In this document: positions 16,949 through 24,617 of the stretch, piece by piece
Layout: every line of letters begins with the position of its first letter
Numbering within the stretch: position 1 is the first letter of the stretch
Source: JAAYCI01 sp964370045
GTDB taxonomy: Bacteria; Bacillota; Clostridia; Oscillospirales; Ruminococcaceae
NCBI GenBank assembly: GCA_964370045.1
Contig: CAYJGZ010000001.1
Location: 186,001-250,000, forward strand
DNA: 64,000 nucleotides
Direction of reading: 5' to 3'
Made by a program: the position numbers and the translations under genes
The notes under the pieces: generated by a model
The model's input: the letters and a program-made list of their open reading frames with translations, nothing else
What the model was told of the DNA's origin: nothing
The model's database searches: none

Positions 16949-17431
16949 TTAGTCGCTAAGCCCTGCCTTTTTCTTGTAATACGCCGCCATGCTTTGGCCC
17001 TCCTCGTGGGTTAGCTCCCTGCCTAAATATTCGGGAGGCTCAAAGGCGTTTGCCGCCTCTTCGCTGTCGAACTCCACCTCCGCGTAGTAAAACTGCGTGG
17101 GCTCGCCCTCGTCCACAAGGCTACATTCCAGCACGTGTCCGCCGGCTATATTGTAGTAGCGCATGTTTTTGCGCACGGGTGGAATGGGAGCGAGCGGCAA
17201 AAGCGCCTCGTATTCCTCACGGCTCATCTTAAACTCCACCTCTGTGCGGCTCAAAAGCCCGTGGCTTTTTATGGTGAGCTTGTATATTGTGCCCTCTTCT
17301 CGCACACGCTTACTAAGGCGCACGGCGGGCGCAAAGGAAATGTACGACTGCTCCACCATCACGTGTGCAGACGGCTTAAGCGACGGAAAGCCTTCGATAA
17401 GCCACTTGCGTTCGATTTCTATAGTTGCCAT
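16949..17431 (-). CDS. CYTH-domain protein (inorganic triphosphatase-like)
   Basis: 160 residues, the size of single-domain bacterial CYTH proteins. The signature EIERKWLI (residues 4-11, the ExExK metal/phosphate motif) opens it, followed by alternating charged strands typical of the tunnel fold: RLSKRVREEGTIYKLTIKS, RTEVEFKMSREEYEALL, NMRYYNI, ECSLVDEG, YAEVEFDSEEAA. Most such proteins hydrolyse tripolyphosphate or bind nucleotides/organic phosphates, with metal bound by the acidic strand residues. The start ATG has GGGGGAGG upstream. No operon partner is evident. Confidence 0.88.
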   Translation of the reverse strand: MATIEIERKWLIEGFPSLKPSAHVMVEQSYISFAPAVRLSKRVREEGTIYKLTIKSHGLLSRTEVEFKMSREEYEALLPLAPIPPVRKNMRYYNIAGGHVLECSLVDEGEPTQFYYAEVEFDSEEAANAFEPPEYLGRELTHEEGQSMAAYYKKKAGLSD

Positions 17432-17513
17432 TGGCAGAACCTCCCCCTTGTTATGTTGTGTGTAAATTATAGCATAAATACGCTTGCTTGTTTAGGGGGG
17501 GCGCAGGTGCGCT

Positions 17514-18050
17514 TTAGGAGTAAATCCGTGAAAGGCGGCTGCGCAGGCTGCGTGCGAGTAGTAGCGCAAAAATTGACTTTAGTATGTCTAAAAGGGCAAA
17601 GGGGACAACGCATATCATCAGCGCAGAGATAAAGGAGGAGGATGTCACGTGCATGAACCATAGTGTGCCGAGCAAGTAGCAGATGCAAAGCCCCAGCATA
17701 GAGCACAAAAAGTGCAAGCCCATGTGCTTTAGGTGGCGAATGCCGAGCGAGGTGGCAAGAGCTATGAACACATAGCCTGCGATAAAGCCGCCTGTCGGCC
17801 CTGCCAAAACCTGCACACCTGCGCCAAATGCTGAAAATACGGGCAAGCCCACTGCCCCCAAAACGATATAAACCCCAACGGCGGCGCAGGCGGACAAAGG
17901 GGGAAGTAAAGCCCCTGCCAAAAAGATGGCGAATATGGCAAGGGTGAACGGAACAGGCCCAAGCGGAAGGGTGAAGGGGGCAACCACCGCCAAAAGTGCG
18001 GACATAACGGCGGTGAGAACGAGCGTTTTTGTTTTGGAGGAAGAGTGCAT
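17514..18050 (-). CDS. bioY: Biotin transporter BioY (ECF S component)
   Basis: 178 residues with about six hydrophobic helices. BioY motifs are visible: VVAPFTLPLGPVPFTLAIFAIFLAGALL near the N-terminus and the conserved GPTGGFIAGYVFIAL in the middle. BioY is the substrate-binding subunit that works with a shared EcfAAT energising module, not encoded here, to import biotin. ATG 18050 has AGGAG nine bases upstream; the longer frame to 18176 is rejected. It lies 165 bp downstream of birA on the same strand, so BirA probably represses both through the operator upstream of birA. Confidence 0.93.
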   Translation of the reverse strand: MHSSSKTKTLVLTAVMSALLAVVAPFTLPLGPVPFTLAIFAIFLAGALLPPLSACAAVGVYIVLGAVGLPVFSAFGAGVQVLAGPTGGFIAGYVFIALATSLGIRHLKHMGLHFLCSMLGLCICYLLGTLWFMHVTSSSFISALMICVVPFALLDILKSIFALLLARSLRSRLSRIYS

Positions 18051-18152
18051 GGTGTGCTCCTTTTGAGGTGTGATGATTTTGGTGGGGCTTTTTGTGCAAG
18101 TGTGGGTCAACATCGGTGGTTTGTTTTTTTTGTATATACTCTGCCGCAGGTG

Positions 18153-18213
18153 TGGGATATACCGCCTTCTTTTCACAGTTGGCTTTACTGCTAAATCAAT
18201 GTCACATGTCGCT
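18153..18213. repeat. Degenerate copy of dispersed repeat
   Basis: Between birA and bioY the segments GGGATATACCGCCTTCTTTT, CTAAATCA and TGTCACATGTCGCTCC match the right half of the MITE-like family (compare 49521-49579), without the central palindrome. Confidence 0.4.
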
Positions 18214-18215
18214 CC

Positions 18216-19193
18216 TTAAAGCAGTATGCTTATTTCGCCCGAAGAAAGCGCTGTGGTACTGCCGTCCTGCTTTTGCACAACGAGACGTGCGGCGCTGTCG
18301 ATATCAAGGGCGAGTGCATCGTAAGGCGGGCTTGCCATCACACGCACGGTGCGCCCTATGGCGAGGCTGCGCTCTTTATACTCCGCCAAGAAGGCTGTGC
18401 CGGGAAGCAGGGCGCACAAGCTTAACAGCTGTGTGTACACCCCTGCGATAAGCTGGGAGGGCGAGGCGGGTGGCGCTTTGCCCGGGTAGAGCGAGGTGGC
18501 GATGTCGCGGTGCTCGGGCGCAAAGCTTTCGGGGATGGTGGTGTAGTTTATGCCTATGCCCACCACCACGTGCTGGGCGAAGCTGTTTTCAAGGCTGCTT
18601 TCCGCCTCGGTGAGAATGCCGCAACACTTTTTGCCGCCGAGGTATACGTCGTTTACCCACTTTATGCCCAGCGAAAGCCCGCAAAGCTGTGATGCTGTGC
18701 GGCACACGGCCACCGCCGCCGCGCAGGTGAGCAGCGATGCGTCCGCAAGCGAAAGCTCAGGGCGCAGGATGATGCTGAAATAAAGGCCGCCCTTTGGGGA
18801 GGAAAACTGCCTGCCCATGCGCCCCCTGCCGCCGCTTTGCGACTTTGCCACAAGCAGTGAAGCGTGCGGTGCGCCTTCTTGCGCCCACTGCTTTGCGGTG
18901 GTGTTTGTGGAGGGGAGCGTGTCGAATATTTTTATGGGGGCGCAGTGGCCCGGCAGGTGGCGCAGTATGCTTTGCTCGCTCAAAAATTCAGCATCGCCTG
19001 TTATGCGGTAGCCGCACCCTGCGAGCGAGTCTACACCCAGCCCCTGTGCCCGCAGCTGTGCAACAGCCTTGGAAACAGCCGCACGTGAAATGCCCAGCTT
19101 TTGTGCGAGCGCCTCGCCCGAAACAAACTCCCCATCTGGGCGAAAGCTTTCGAGCAGGTGCAGTAGCTTTTCTTTTGTGGAAAGATTTTGCAT
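18216..19193 (-). CDS. birA: Biotin--protein ligase / biotin repressor
   Basis: 325 residues, the bifunctional BirA type. An N-terminal winged helix (about residues 1-66, GEALAQKLGISRAAVSKAVA) binds the biotin operator. The central ligase domain has the biotinyl-AMP loop SGGRGRMGR near residue 120 and KWVNDVYLGGKKCCGILTE near 180-195, then VVGIGINY. The C-terminal SH3-like domain follows (IGRTVRVMA). It activates biotin with ATP, attaches it to biotin carboxyl carrier proteins, and represses transcription as biotinyl-AMP-bound dimer. The operator at 19241-19273 lies 48 bp before the start, and bioY follows, so birA-bioY is likely self-regulated. Confidence 0.95.
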   Translation of the reverse strand: MQNLSTKEKLLHLLESFRPDGEFVSGEALAQKLGISRAAVSKAVAQLRAQGLGVDSLAGCGYRITGDAEFLSEQSILRHLPGHCAPIKIFDTLPSTNTTAKQWAQEGAPHASLLVAKSQSGGRGRMGRQFSSPKGGLYFSIILRPELSLADASLLTCAAAVAVCRTASQLCGLSLGIKWVNDVYLGGKKCCGILTEAESSLENSFAQHVVVGIGINYTTIPESFAPEHRDIATSLYPGKAPPASPSQLIAGVYTQLLSLCALLPGTAFLAEYKERSLAIGRTVRVMASPPYDALALDIDSAARLVVQKQDGSTTALSSGEISILL

Positions 19194-19240
19194 GTGTGGC
19201 CTCCGAAAGTGTGTGAAAGTGTAGATGTGTTGAGTGCATC

Positions 19241-19273
19241 CTGTAAACCGTCGTGTTGTGTTAGGGTTTGCAA
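19241..19273. promoter_or_regulatory. BirA operator
   Basis: CTGTAAACC (19241-19249), 15 bp, GGTTTGCAA (19265-19273). This matches the known BirA site TTGTAAACC-N14/15-GGTTTACAA with one change in each half. It sits 48 bp upstream of the birA start. Confidence 0.8.
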
Positions 19274-19310
19274 ATAAAACGCAATATGGCGGCAGATATG
19301 CCTGAAAAAT

Positions 19311-19386
19311 GGGGAGTGCCCAAATGCGGTGATTTATTTGCTATATCCCCCGGCGTATTCTAAATCACCTCTATGTATCCACTTCC
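19311..19386. repeat. MITE-like repeat, short form without palindrome
   Basis: The left end GGGGAGTGCCCAAATGCGGT and GATTTATTTG, and the right end GTATTCTAAATCACCTC then TATGTATCCACTTCC, match the termini of the element at 49453-49579. The centre keeps only TATATCCCCCGG. Confidence 0.6.
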
Positions 19387-19533
19387 GAAAAGTGGACTAT
19401 TGTCAGTGATTACATAGTTTGATTATAAGCATTTGAATTTGTACTGTCAACCTAAAAAGTATAAATAGGTTGACAATGTGGGCGGAGAATGCCCCTGCCG
19501 CTTGGAAGGAGGCTTGCGGCAGGGGTGAGCGGT

Positions 19534-20331
19534 TTAGCCTATACCAAAAAAGCGCTTTCCGTTTGCAAGGCTCAGTTGTAAAATACTCTCGGGTGAGGCG
19601 GTACGTGCGCCTGCAACGGCGGCGGCGGTGTGCTGTATCATGCCGCTGTCGCACCGCTTGCCCCGAAAGGGGACGGGTGCCATGTAGGGGCAGTCTGTCT
19701 CCAAAAGAAGGTATTCGCTCGGCACGGCGGCGGCCGCCTCAAGCGGCTTTTGGGCATTTTTGAAGGTGGCCACCCCCGTAAAGCTGATGTAAATGCCCTG
19801 CTTACACAGCCACTTTACATCCTCGGCAGAGCCTGAAAAGGCGTGTAGCACGGCCTTGGGCTTGTACTTTTTCAGCAGTGCGTAGGTGTCGGCGTGCGCC
19901 TCCCTGTCGTGAATGGAGAGCGGCAGGTTTAGCTCCAGCGAAAGGCGAATGTGCGCTTCAAACATTTCAAGCTGTGCGTCCTTTGGCACGGGCCAGTGGT
20001 TGTCCAGGCCCACTTCGCCCACCGCCACAACCTTTGGGTGCTCGTACAAATGTGCCATCGCTTTCATTTCACTGCGCCAGTCGCCGCCAAATTCGAGCGT
20101 TGTGGAGGAGTCTTCCTCTATTAGATTTTGCGGATGAATGCCCACTGCGGCGTATATCCACGGGTAGCTCTCGGCGAGTGCCACCGCTTCTTTCGAGGAG
20201 ACGAAGTCGGTGCCGCACTCGCATATTAGTGCAACACCCTGCTGTGGCAAGCTGTCCAAGAGCTGTGTTCTGTCTGCGTCAAAGTGGGCAGAGGTGTAGT
20301 GTGCGTGTGTGTCGAAGATGAGTTTTTGCAT
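19534..20331 (-). CDS. tatD: TatD-family metal-dependent hydrolase
   Basis: 265 residues, a TIM-barrel metallo-hydrolase of the TatD DNase family. Metal ligands are visible: FDTHAHY (residues 6-12), VGEVGLDNHW near 97-106, SIHDREA near 132, VLHAFSG near 154, and LETDCPYM near 205. Family members have 3'-5' exonuclease activity on DNA/RNA and are linked to DNA repair and D-aminoacyl processing. The AAGGA site lies eight bases before ATG. No operon partner; an upstream ABC ATPase gene on the same strand is separated by its own terminator. Confidence 0.93.
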   Translation of the reverse strand: MQKLIFDTHAHYTSAHFDADRTQLLDSLPQQGVALICECGTDFVSSKEAVALAESYPWIYAAVGIHPQNLIEEDSSTTLEFGGDWRSEMKAMAHLYEHPKVVAVGEVGLDNHWPVPKDAQLEMFEAHIRLSLELNLPLSIHDREAHADTYALLKKYKPKAVLHAFSGSAEDVKWLCKQGIYISFTGVATFKNAQKPLEAAAAVPSEYLLLETDCPYMAPVPFRGKRCDSGMIQHTAAAVAGARTASPESILQLSLANGKRFFGIG

Positions 20332-20403
20332 GTGGGGTCCTTTCTGTGCGAAGAGCAGGGTGATATAACTGCGTTTAGTATAGCACCCTTTGAGAGCGGA
20401 TGC

Positions 20404-20443
20404 AAAAAAAACGAAAGCCCGCCCCGATGAAGGGCAGGCTCTC
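20404..20443 (-). terminator. Terminator after the sugar-ABC ATPase gene
   Basis: GCCCGCCC (20417-20424) faces GGGCAGGC (20432-20439) with one mismatch; on the minus strand the hairpin is followed by TTTCGTTTTTTTT. Confidence 0.7.
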
Positions 20444-20471
20444 GCAGGTTGTAAACTGTGTAGATACTGAA

Positions 20472-21581
20472 TTAGTTCATGACAGCCTCTTCGGTGTCGA
20501 AATCGAACAGGTGCAGCTTGCGTGTGTCAAGGCTGACACGGATGGTATCGCCTGTGCGGGAGGTGGTGGTGGGAGCAACACGGGCTGTCAGGCGAGAGCC
20601 CTTGTAGTCGAGGTAGAGGTAAACTTCGCTACCCATAAGCTCCGAAACATCCACAGTGGCGGTGATAACGCTGTTGGCGTTTGCGGCGAGGGAAGCCTCG
20701 TCGTCGCGGATGTCCTCGGGGCGGATGCCTACCTTGACTTGCTTATCCACATAGTTTGCCATTGTAGCATTTACCTTGGAGGGGTCGATGGCGAGGTTGT
20801 CGCCGTTTACCACCACGTAGTAGGCATCGCCGTTCTTTTTGAGCGTGCCATCCACAAAGTTCATCTGGGGGCTGCCGATAAAGCCCGCAACAAACAGGTT
20901 GCAAGGGGAGTCGTACAGGTTCTGAGGGGTGTCCACCTGCTGGATGAAGCCGTCCTTCATAACAACAATGCGGTCGCCCATCGTCATAGCCTCGGTCTGG
21001 TCGTGGGTAACGTACACGAAGGTGGTGCCAAGGCGCTGGTGCAGCTTGATAAGCTCGGTGCGCATGGAGGCACGCAGCTTTGCGTCGAGGTTGGAAAGAG
21101 GCTCGTCCAAAAGGAACACGGCAGGGTTACGCACCATAGCACGGCCAAGAGCAACACGCTGACGCTGACCACCCGAAAGAGCCTTGGGCTTGCGGTCGAG
21201 CAGGTGCTCGATGTCGAGGATGCGAGCTGCCTCACGCACACGATTTTCGATTTCGGCCTTGGGTGTCTTGCGAAGCTCAAGACCGAAAGCCATGTTCTTG
21301 TAAACTGTCATGTGGGGGTACAGTGCATAGTTCTGGAACACCATGGCGATGTCACGGTCTTTAGGAGCAACGTCGTTCACAAGGCGCTCACCAATGTAAA
21401 GCTCGCCCTTGGAGATTTCCTCAAGGCCTGCGAGCATACGCAGTGTGGTGGACTTACCACAGCCGGAAGGGCCAACCAAAACGATAAACTCTTTGTCGGC
21501 GATTTCGAGGTTAAAGTCGTTTACGGCGTAAACGTCCTCTGCATAGATTTTGAAAATGTGACGAAAGCTAATACCAGCCAT
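20472..21581 (-). CDS. ugpC: ABC transporter ATPase for carbohydrates (UgpC/MsmK/MalK type)
   Basis: 369 residues. The N-terminal ATPase domain shows Walker A GPSGCGKSTT (near 38), the Q-loop FQNYALYPH, the signature LSGGQRQRVALGRA (near 136) and Walker B VFLLDEPLSNLD (near 158). The C-terminal third is the MalK-type regulatory OB/TOBE domain. In Gram-positives such an ATPase often serves several sugar or glycerol-3-phosphate importers whose permeases lie elsewhere, and none is present here. ATG 21581 with AGGAGG is chosen over the frame to 21620. It is divergent from an AraC regulator that could control it. Confidence 0.95.
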   Translation of the reverse strand: MAGISFRHIFKIYAEDVYAVNDFNLEIADKEFIVLVGPSGCGKSTTLRMLAGLEEISKGELYIGERLVNDVAPKDRDIAMVFQNYALYPHMTVYKNMAFGLELRKTPKAEIENRVREAARILDIEHLLDRKPKALSGGQRQRVALGRAMVRNPAVFLLDEPLSNLDAKLRASMRTELIKLHQRLGTTFVYVTHDQTEAMTMGDRIVVMKDGFIQQVDTPQNLYDSPCNLFVAGFIGSPQMNFVDGTLKKNGDAYYVVVNGDNLAIDPSKVNATMANYVDKQVKVGIRPEDIRDDEASLAANANSVITATVDVSELMGSEVYLYLDYKGSRLTARVAPTTTSRTGDTIRVSLDTRKLHLFDFDTEEAVMN

Positions 21582-21606
21582 AATATCCTCCTGAAAATGT
21601 AAATTA

Positions 21607-21636
21607 TTGACAATGTTCAAAAAGCTCTGTTACAAT
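21607..21636 (+). promoter_or_regulatory. Promoter for AraC-family gene
   Basis: TTGACA (21607-21612), 18 bp, TACAAT (21631-21636), about 50 bp before the ATG at 21690. Confidence 0.65.
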
Positions 21637-21689
21637 CTTAACACGGCATTTATTAAAGTAAATAGCAAAATATTGATGGGGTGTTCCAA

Positions 21690-22481
21690 ATGTTGACATT
21701 ACAATATGAGAGATACTGCTACCCCGACGAGATAATACAAAAAACACTTTCGCAAAATCAGGTGCTTGGCTGTGCGGGCAAAGTGTACATAATAAGCGTA
21801 CAGCAGGGTAGCGCACAGCTCGAAGCGCAACAAGTGGTGAAAGCGGGGGAAATTTTGGTGGTGGGTGCGCCCTGCACCCTGCACCCGATTGAGCGTTGCG
21901 TGATACAGGGTGTGCGCCTTGCAGGGGATTGCGCACAGGAGCTTTTTGCACAGCTTGCAGTGCCTGTGGTGGTTTCGCAGAGTGACTGCCTTGAGATGCG
22001 GCCGCTTTTGGAGCGCATGGTGGAAGACGAAAAGGCGATGAGTGATGCGCAAAAAAGTGCGCTTGCGTACACCATGCTGTGCCATTTGACACAAAAAAAA
22101 GGGCAGGAGATGCCCGATATTGTGATGCAGGCTATGGCAGAAATGCGTGAAAACTATGCGCAGATGTACGGCATAGAGGAGATTGCGCAGGAGCTGGGTG
22201 TGAGCAAAAACCACCTGATACGGACATTTACCGCCACTGTGGGCATCTCCCCCGGCAAGTACCTTACGGGTGTGCGCATAGAGGCGGCAAAGCGTTTTTT
22301 GCTGAAAGATGGGTACACGCTGGACACGGTGGCAAACCTGTGCGGATTTTCCTGCGCAAACTACCTGTGCAAGGTGTTTAAGAGCGCTGTGGGGCAAACG
22401 CCAAACGCATGGCGGCGCAGGATGGCATCGCAGGCGCTTGTTTTGCAGGAGGACGAAAACGAACAGCAGGTGTATTTGTAG
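21690..22481 (+). CDS. AraC-family transcriptional regulator
   Basis: 263 residues. The N-terminal part (about 1-150) is a cupin-like ligand/dimer domain; the C-terminal 95 residues carry the two AraC helix-turn-helix motifs: IEEIAQELGVSKNHLIRTF near 158-178, then GISPGKYLTGVRIEAAKRFL, DTVANLCGFSCANYLCKVFK and the closing GQTPNAWRR. ATG 21690 is taken, with GGGGTG seven bases upstream; an in-frame GTG at 21681 is the alternative. It is divergent from the sugar-ABC ATPase and is likely to respond to a sugar or other small ligand, but no target site was identified. Confidence 0.9.
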   Translation: MLTLQYERYCYPDEIIQKTLSQNQVLGCAGKVYIISVQQGSAQLEAQQVVKAGEILVVGAPCTLHPIERCVIQGVRLAGDCAQELFAQLAVPVVVSQSDCLEMRPLLERMVEDEKAMSDAQKSALAYTMLCHLTQKKGQEMPDIVMQAMAEMRENYAQMYGIEEIAQELGVSKNHLIRTFTATVGISPGKYLTGVRIEAAKRFLLKDGYTLDTVANLCGFSCANYLCKVFKSAVGQTPNAWRRRMASQALVLQEDENEQQVYL

Positions 22482-22530
22482 CCTGCGCAGGAATATGGAG
22501 CTAATTTTGAGGTGGAAATACCATAGCTGA

Positions 22531-22638
22531 AAGTGGACACTGAATAGGGAAAAAAACGGTATACCCCGCCGTGGGCAGGGGTATACCGAAAAATAAAACA
22601 ACATTCTTGCGTACATCTTTAGATAGTGTCGACACTCC
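22531..22638. repeat. MITE-like repeat with central palindrome
   Basis: The ends are AAGTGGACACTGAATAG and CTTTAGATAGTGTCGACACTC, which are imperfect inverted copies. The centre is CGGTATACCCC-gccgtgggca-GGGGTATACCG (22557-22588). It lies between the convergent AraC and amidohydrolase genes and could act as their terminator hairpin. Confidence 0.6.
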
Positions 22639-24222
22639 CTACGAGGAATACTCCTTACCCTTTGTGATGCGGCCGCCTATCACCCTTGCCAAAAGGCGAG
22701 GGAGTGAGAGCTTTGTGAATGGGTTGTGCAGTTTTCCGCCGAGGTAGGTGGCGATGATGTGCAGGTTTTTCAGCTTTTGGGTGGGCATGTCCAGCGGGTC
22801 GCCGCTGAGCACCACAAAGTCCGCCACTTTGCCCACCTCAAGGCTGCCACGCTCCTTTTCGTCAAAGGCGCTCTTTGCCGCCCACAGCGTGTGCATTTTC
22901 AGCGCCTGCTCGGGTGTTAGGCTTTGGGCAGAGGCAGGGTGGTTGCAGGCGTTGTATATTGACATTATGGGGCTTGGTAGTGTGCAGGGGGCATCACTGC
23001 CGGCGCTTATCAAAACACCTGCATCTACAAGCGAGCGAAGCGGTAGCATCTGGGCCGCACGCTCGCCTAATATTTCCTCGAGGTACTCGGGTGGCTCCTG
23101 TGGCCAGCGCAAAAAGTTTGGCTGGAGTGCGATGTAAATTCCCATTTCCGCCGCGCGTGCAATCATATGGGGCGGTATGAGGTCTGCGTGGATTATTATG
23201 TGGCGGTGGTCCTCTCTTGGGAAGTCGGCAAGGGCGGCGGCGTAGGCGTTCAGCGCCTGCTGTACCGCCACGTCCCCTATGGCGTGCAGTGCTATTTGTA
23301 GCTTTTTGCGGTTTGCCCTTATGCAAAAGTCGTTTATCTCCTCCTGGGTGTACAAAAGAAAGCCCTCGTTTTGTGGCTCGTCTGCGTATCCGCCCGACAC
23401 CGCCGCATCCTTTGAGCCGAGACATCCGTCCAGCGCAAGCTTGAAACAGCCGCCAATCTGCTTTAGCTTGCGCCTTGTCACCTGCTCTACATCGGTGGTT
23501 TGAAAGAAAATTTTCATGTGCTGGGCAAGGCCGTAGCGCACCGCACGCAGTGTGTCTATGTCGAGGTCGTTTTTGTAGCCCACGCCCTCGGTGGTGTGCA
23601 CGTAGCTGATGCCCTTTGATGCCAAAGCGTGGGAGGCCTTTTGCATACTTGCAAGCAGGCTGTGCGGCGGCACTTTTGCGGTGATGAAGTTTACTCCCTT
23701 GTAAAATGCGTTTTGGTACAGCCAGCCGCTGTCGGCATCAAAGCCCTCGTCCTGCACTACCTCATCGGGAAACTGACGTATCAAAGCGGAATTTGCCACG
23801 GCGGCGTGCCCGTCGTACTTCACGAGGAGCAGGGGAGTTGTCAGCATTTCGTCAAGCTCTTTTTTTGTGGGCAGGCGCTTTTCCTTTACCGTGTGCGCAC
23901 TGCACCCGTAGGCGAGCACGAACTTACGCGCGGACTTGGTTTTTGCGTAGGCACAAAGCTTTTGCCGCATTTGCTCAAAGCTTTGCACCTCTCGCACATC
24001 CACCGTGCCAAGGAAGGTAGCATAGCTTTCAAAGTGCATGTGTGTGTCCGCAAATGCAGGGATGACGGTGCGCCCCTTTAGGTCTATATGGCGTGCAAGC
24101 GAGTATTTTTTGGGTAGGGTGTCGCCTGTGTAGGCTATGCGCCCCTTGTGCTCCACCATCACGGAAAACGTGCGGTTTTCCTCCTCGCACGAGTGAAAAA
24201 CGGCGTTTTTGTAAATTTTCAT
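22639..24222 (-). CDS. YtcJ-like amidohydrolase (amidohydrolase 3 family)
   Basis: 527 residues, metal-dependent amidohydrolase of the YtcJ/NfdA group. The metal-site motifs are visible: ADTHMHFESY (residues about 57-66), DGCLGSKDAA, ALHAIGDVAVQQAL, IIHADLI, and the late Asp in SAGSDAPCTLPSP. The C-terminal strand VGKVADFVVLSGDPLDMP is typical of the small beta domain that surrounds the barrel. These enzymes hydrolyse N-substituted amides (for example formamides), but natural substrates are rarely known. ATG with GGAGG upstream. It is a single gene, divergent from citrate synthase. Confidence 0.9.
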   Translation of the reverse strand: MKIYKNAVFHSCEEENRTFSVMVEHKGRIAYTGDTLPKKYSLARHIDLKGRTVIPAFADTHMHFESYATFLGTVDVREVQSFEQMRQKLCAYAKTKSARKFVLAYGCSAHTVKEKRLPTKKELDEMLTTPLLLVKYDGHAAVANSALIRQFPDEVVQDEGFDADSGWLYQNAFYKGVNFITAKVPPHSLLASMQKASHALASKGISYVHTTEGVGYKNDLDIDTLRAVRYGLAQHMKIFFQTTDVEQVTRRKLKQIGGCFKLALDGCLGSKDAAVSGGYADEPQNEGFLLYTQEEINDFCIRANRKKLQIALHAIGDVAVQQALNAYAAALADFPREDHRHIIIHADLIPPHMIARAAEMGIYIALQPNFLRWPQEPPEYLEEILGERAAQMLPLRSLVDAGVLISAGSDAPCTLPSPIMSIYNACNHPASAQSLTPEQALKMHTLWAAKSAFDEKERGSLEVGKVADFVVLSGDPLDMPTQKLKNLHIIATYLGGKLHNPFTKLSLPRLLARVIGGRITKGKEYSS

Positions 24223-24617
24223 AATGCACCTCCAAAGGGTAGCGGTGGCTTCGTTAAGTTAATAATGTTTTGCGGTACTCCTGCTTTTCAACTAATGTCC
24301 ACGCTGTATAATGGGATTTAGGGGTATGGACAAAAGGGGAGGATATACGGTTTAGCTGTTAATTATGCGGTGATGATATAGATAGTGTCGTTATGAGTTG
24401 AAACGTATATATGAATATATTATACAAAAAATACTGCAAAAAAACAAAGAGCTTGTGCTGTTTTAGCAAAGAGGTGCTTTTTGCAGGGTGTAGGGTACTT
24501 GCTCTATTGCCTTTAGGTGGCGAATGAAGTACAATTATGCTGTAGAAGTAGTGATAAATAGCGGCTGATAATGGGAGAGAGCACAAGCCGATTTGTGTTT
24601 GAGAGGAGTGGAGTGTA
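24223..24617. other. 395-bp divergent spacer before citrate synthase
   Basis: It contains a -10-like TATAAT at 24306-24311 without a clear -35 and AT-rich runs at about 24400-24430. No gene, repeat copy or strong hairpin was seen. Confidence 0.4.

Larger units (their letters stand above)
19194..19533. other. 340-bp spacer between TatD gene and birA
   Basis: It contains the BirA operator (19241-19273), a short MITE-like element (19311-19386), a 10-bp inverted repeat TGTCAACCTA/TAGGTTGACA (19445-19475) and a CCCCTGCCGC/GCGGCAGGGG hairpin (19492-19525) just after the TatD stop. That hairpin lacks a T-run. No gene is seen. Confidence 0.6.

Noticed and set aside
19492..19525. TatD gene rho-independent terminator
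   Set aside because: The CCCCTGCCGC hairpin is strong but no T-run follows on the minus strand, so I describe it only as a hairpin.
20400..21602. 400-codon plus-strand frame opposite the sugar-ABC ATPase gene
   Set aside because: It is exactly antisense to a gene with complete ABC motifs, has no ribosome binding site and a Val/His-rich, shadow-like composition.
21699..22616. 305-codon minus-strand frame opposite the AraC gene
   Set aside because: Antisense to complete AraC helix-turn-helix motifs; no start signals.
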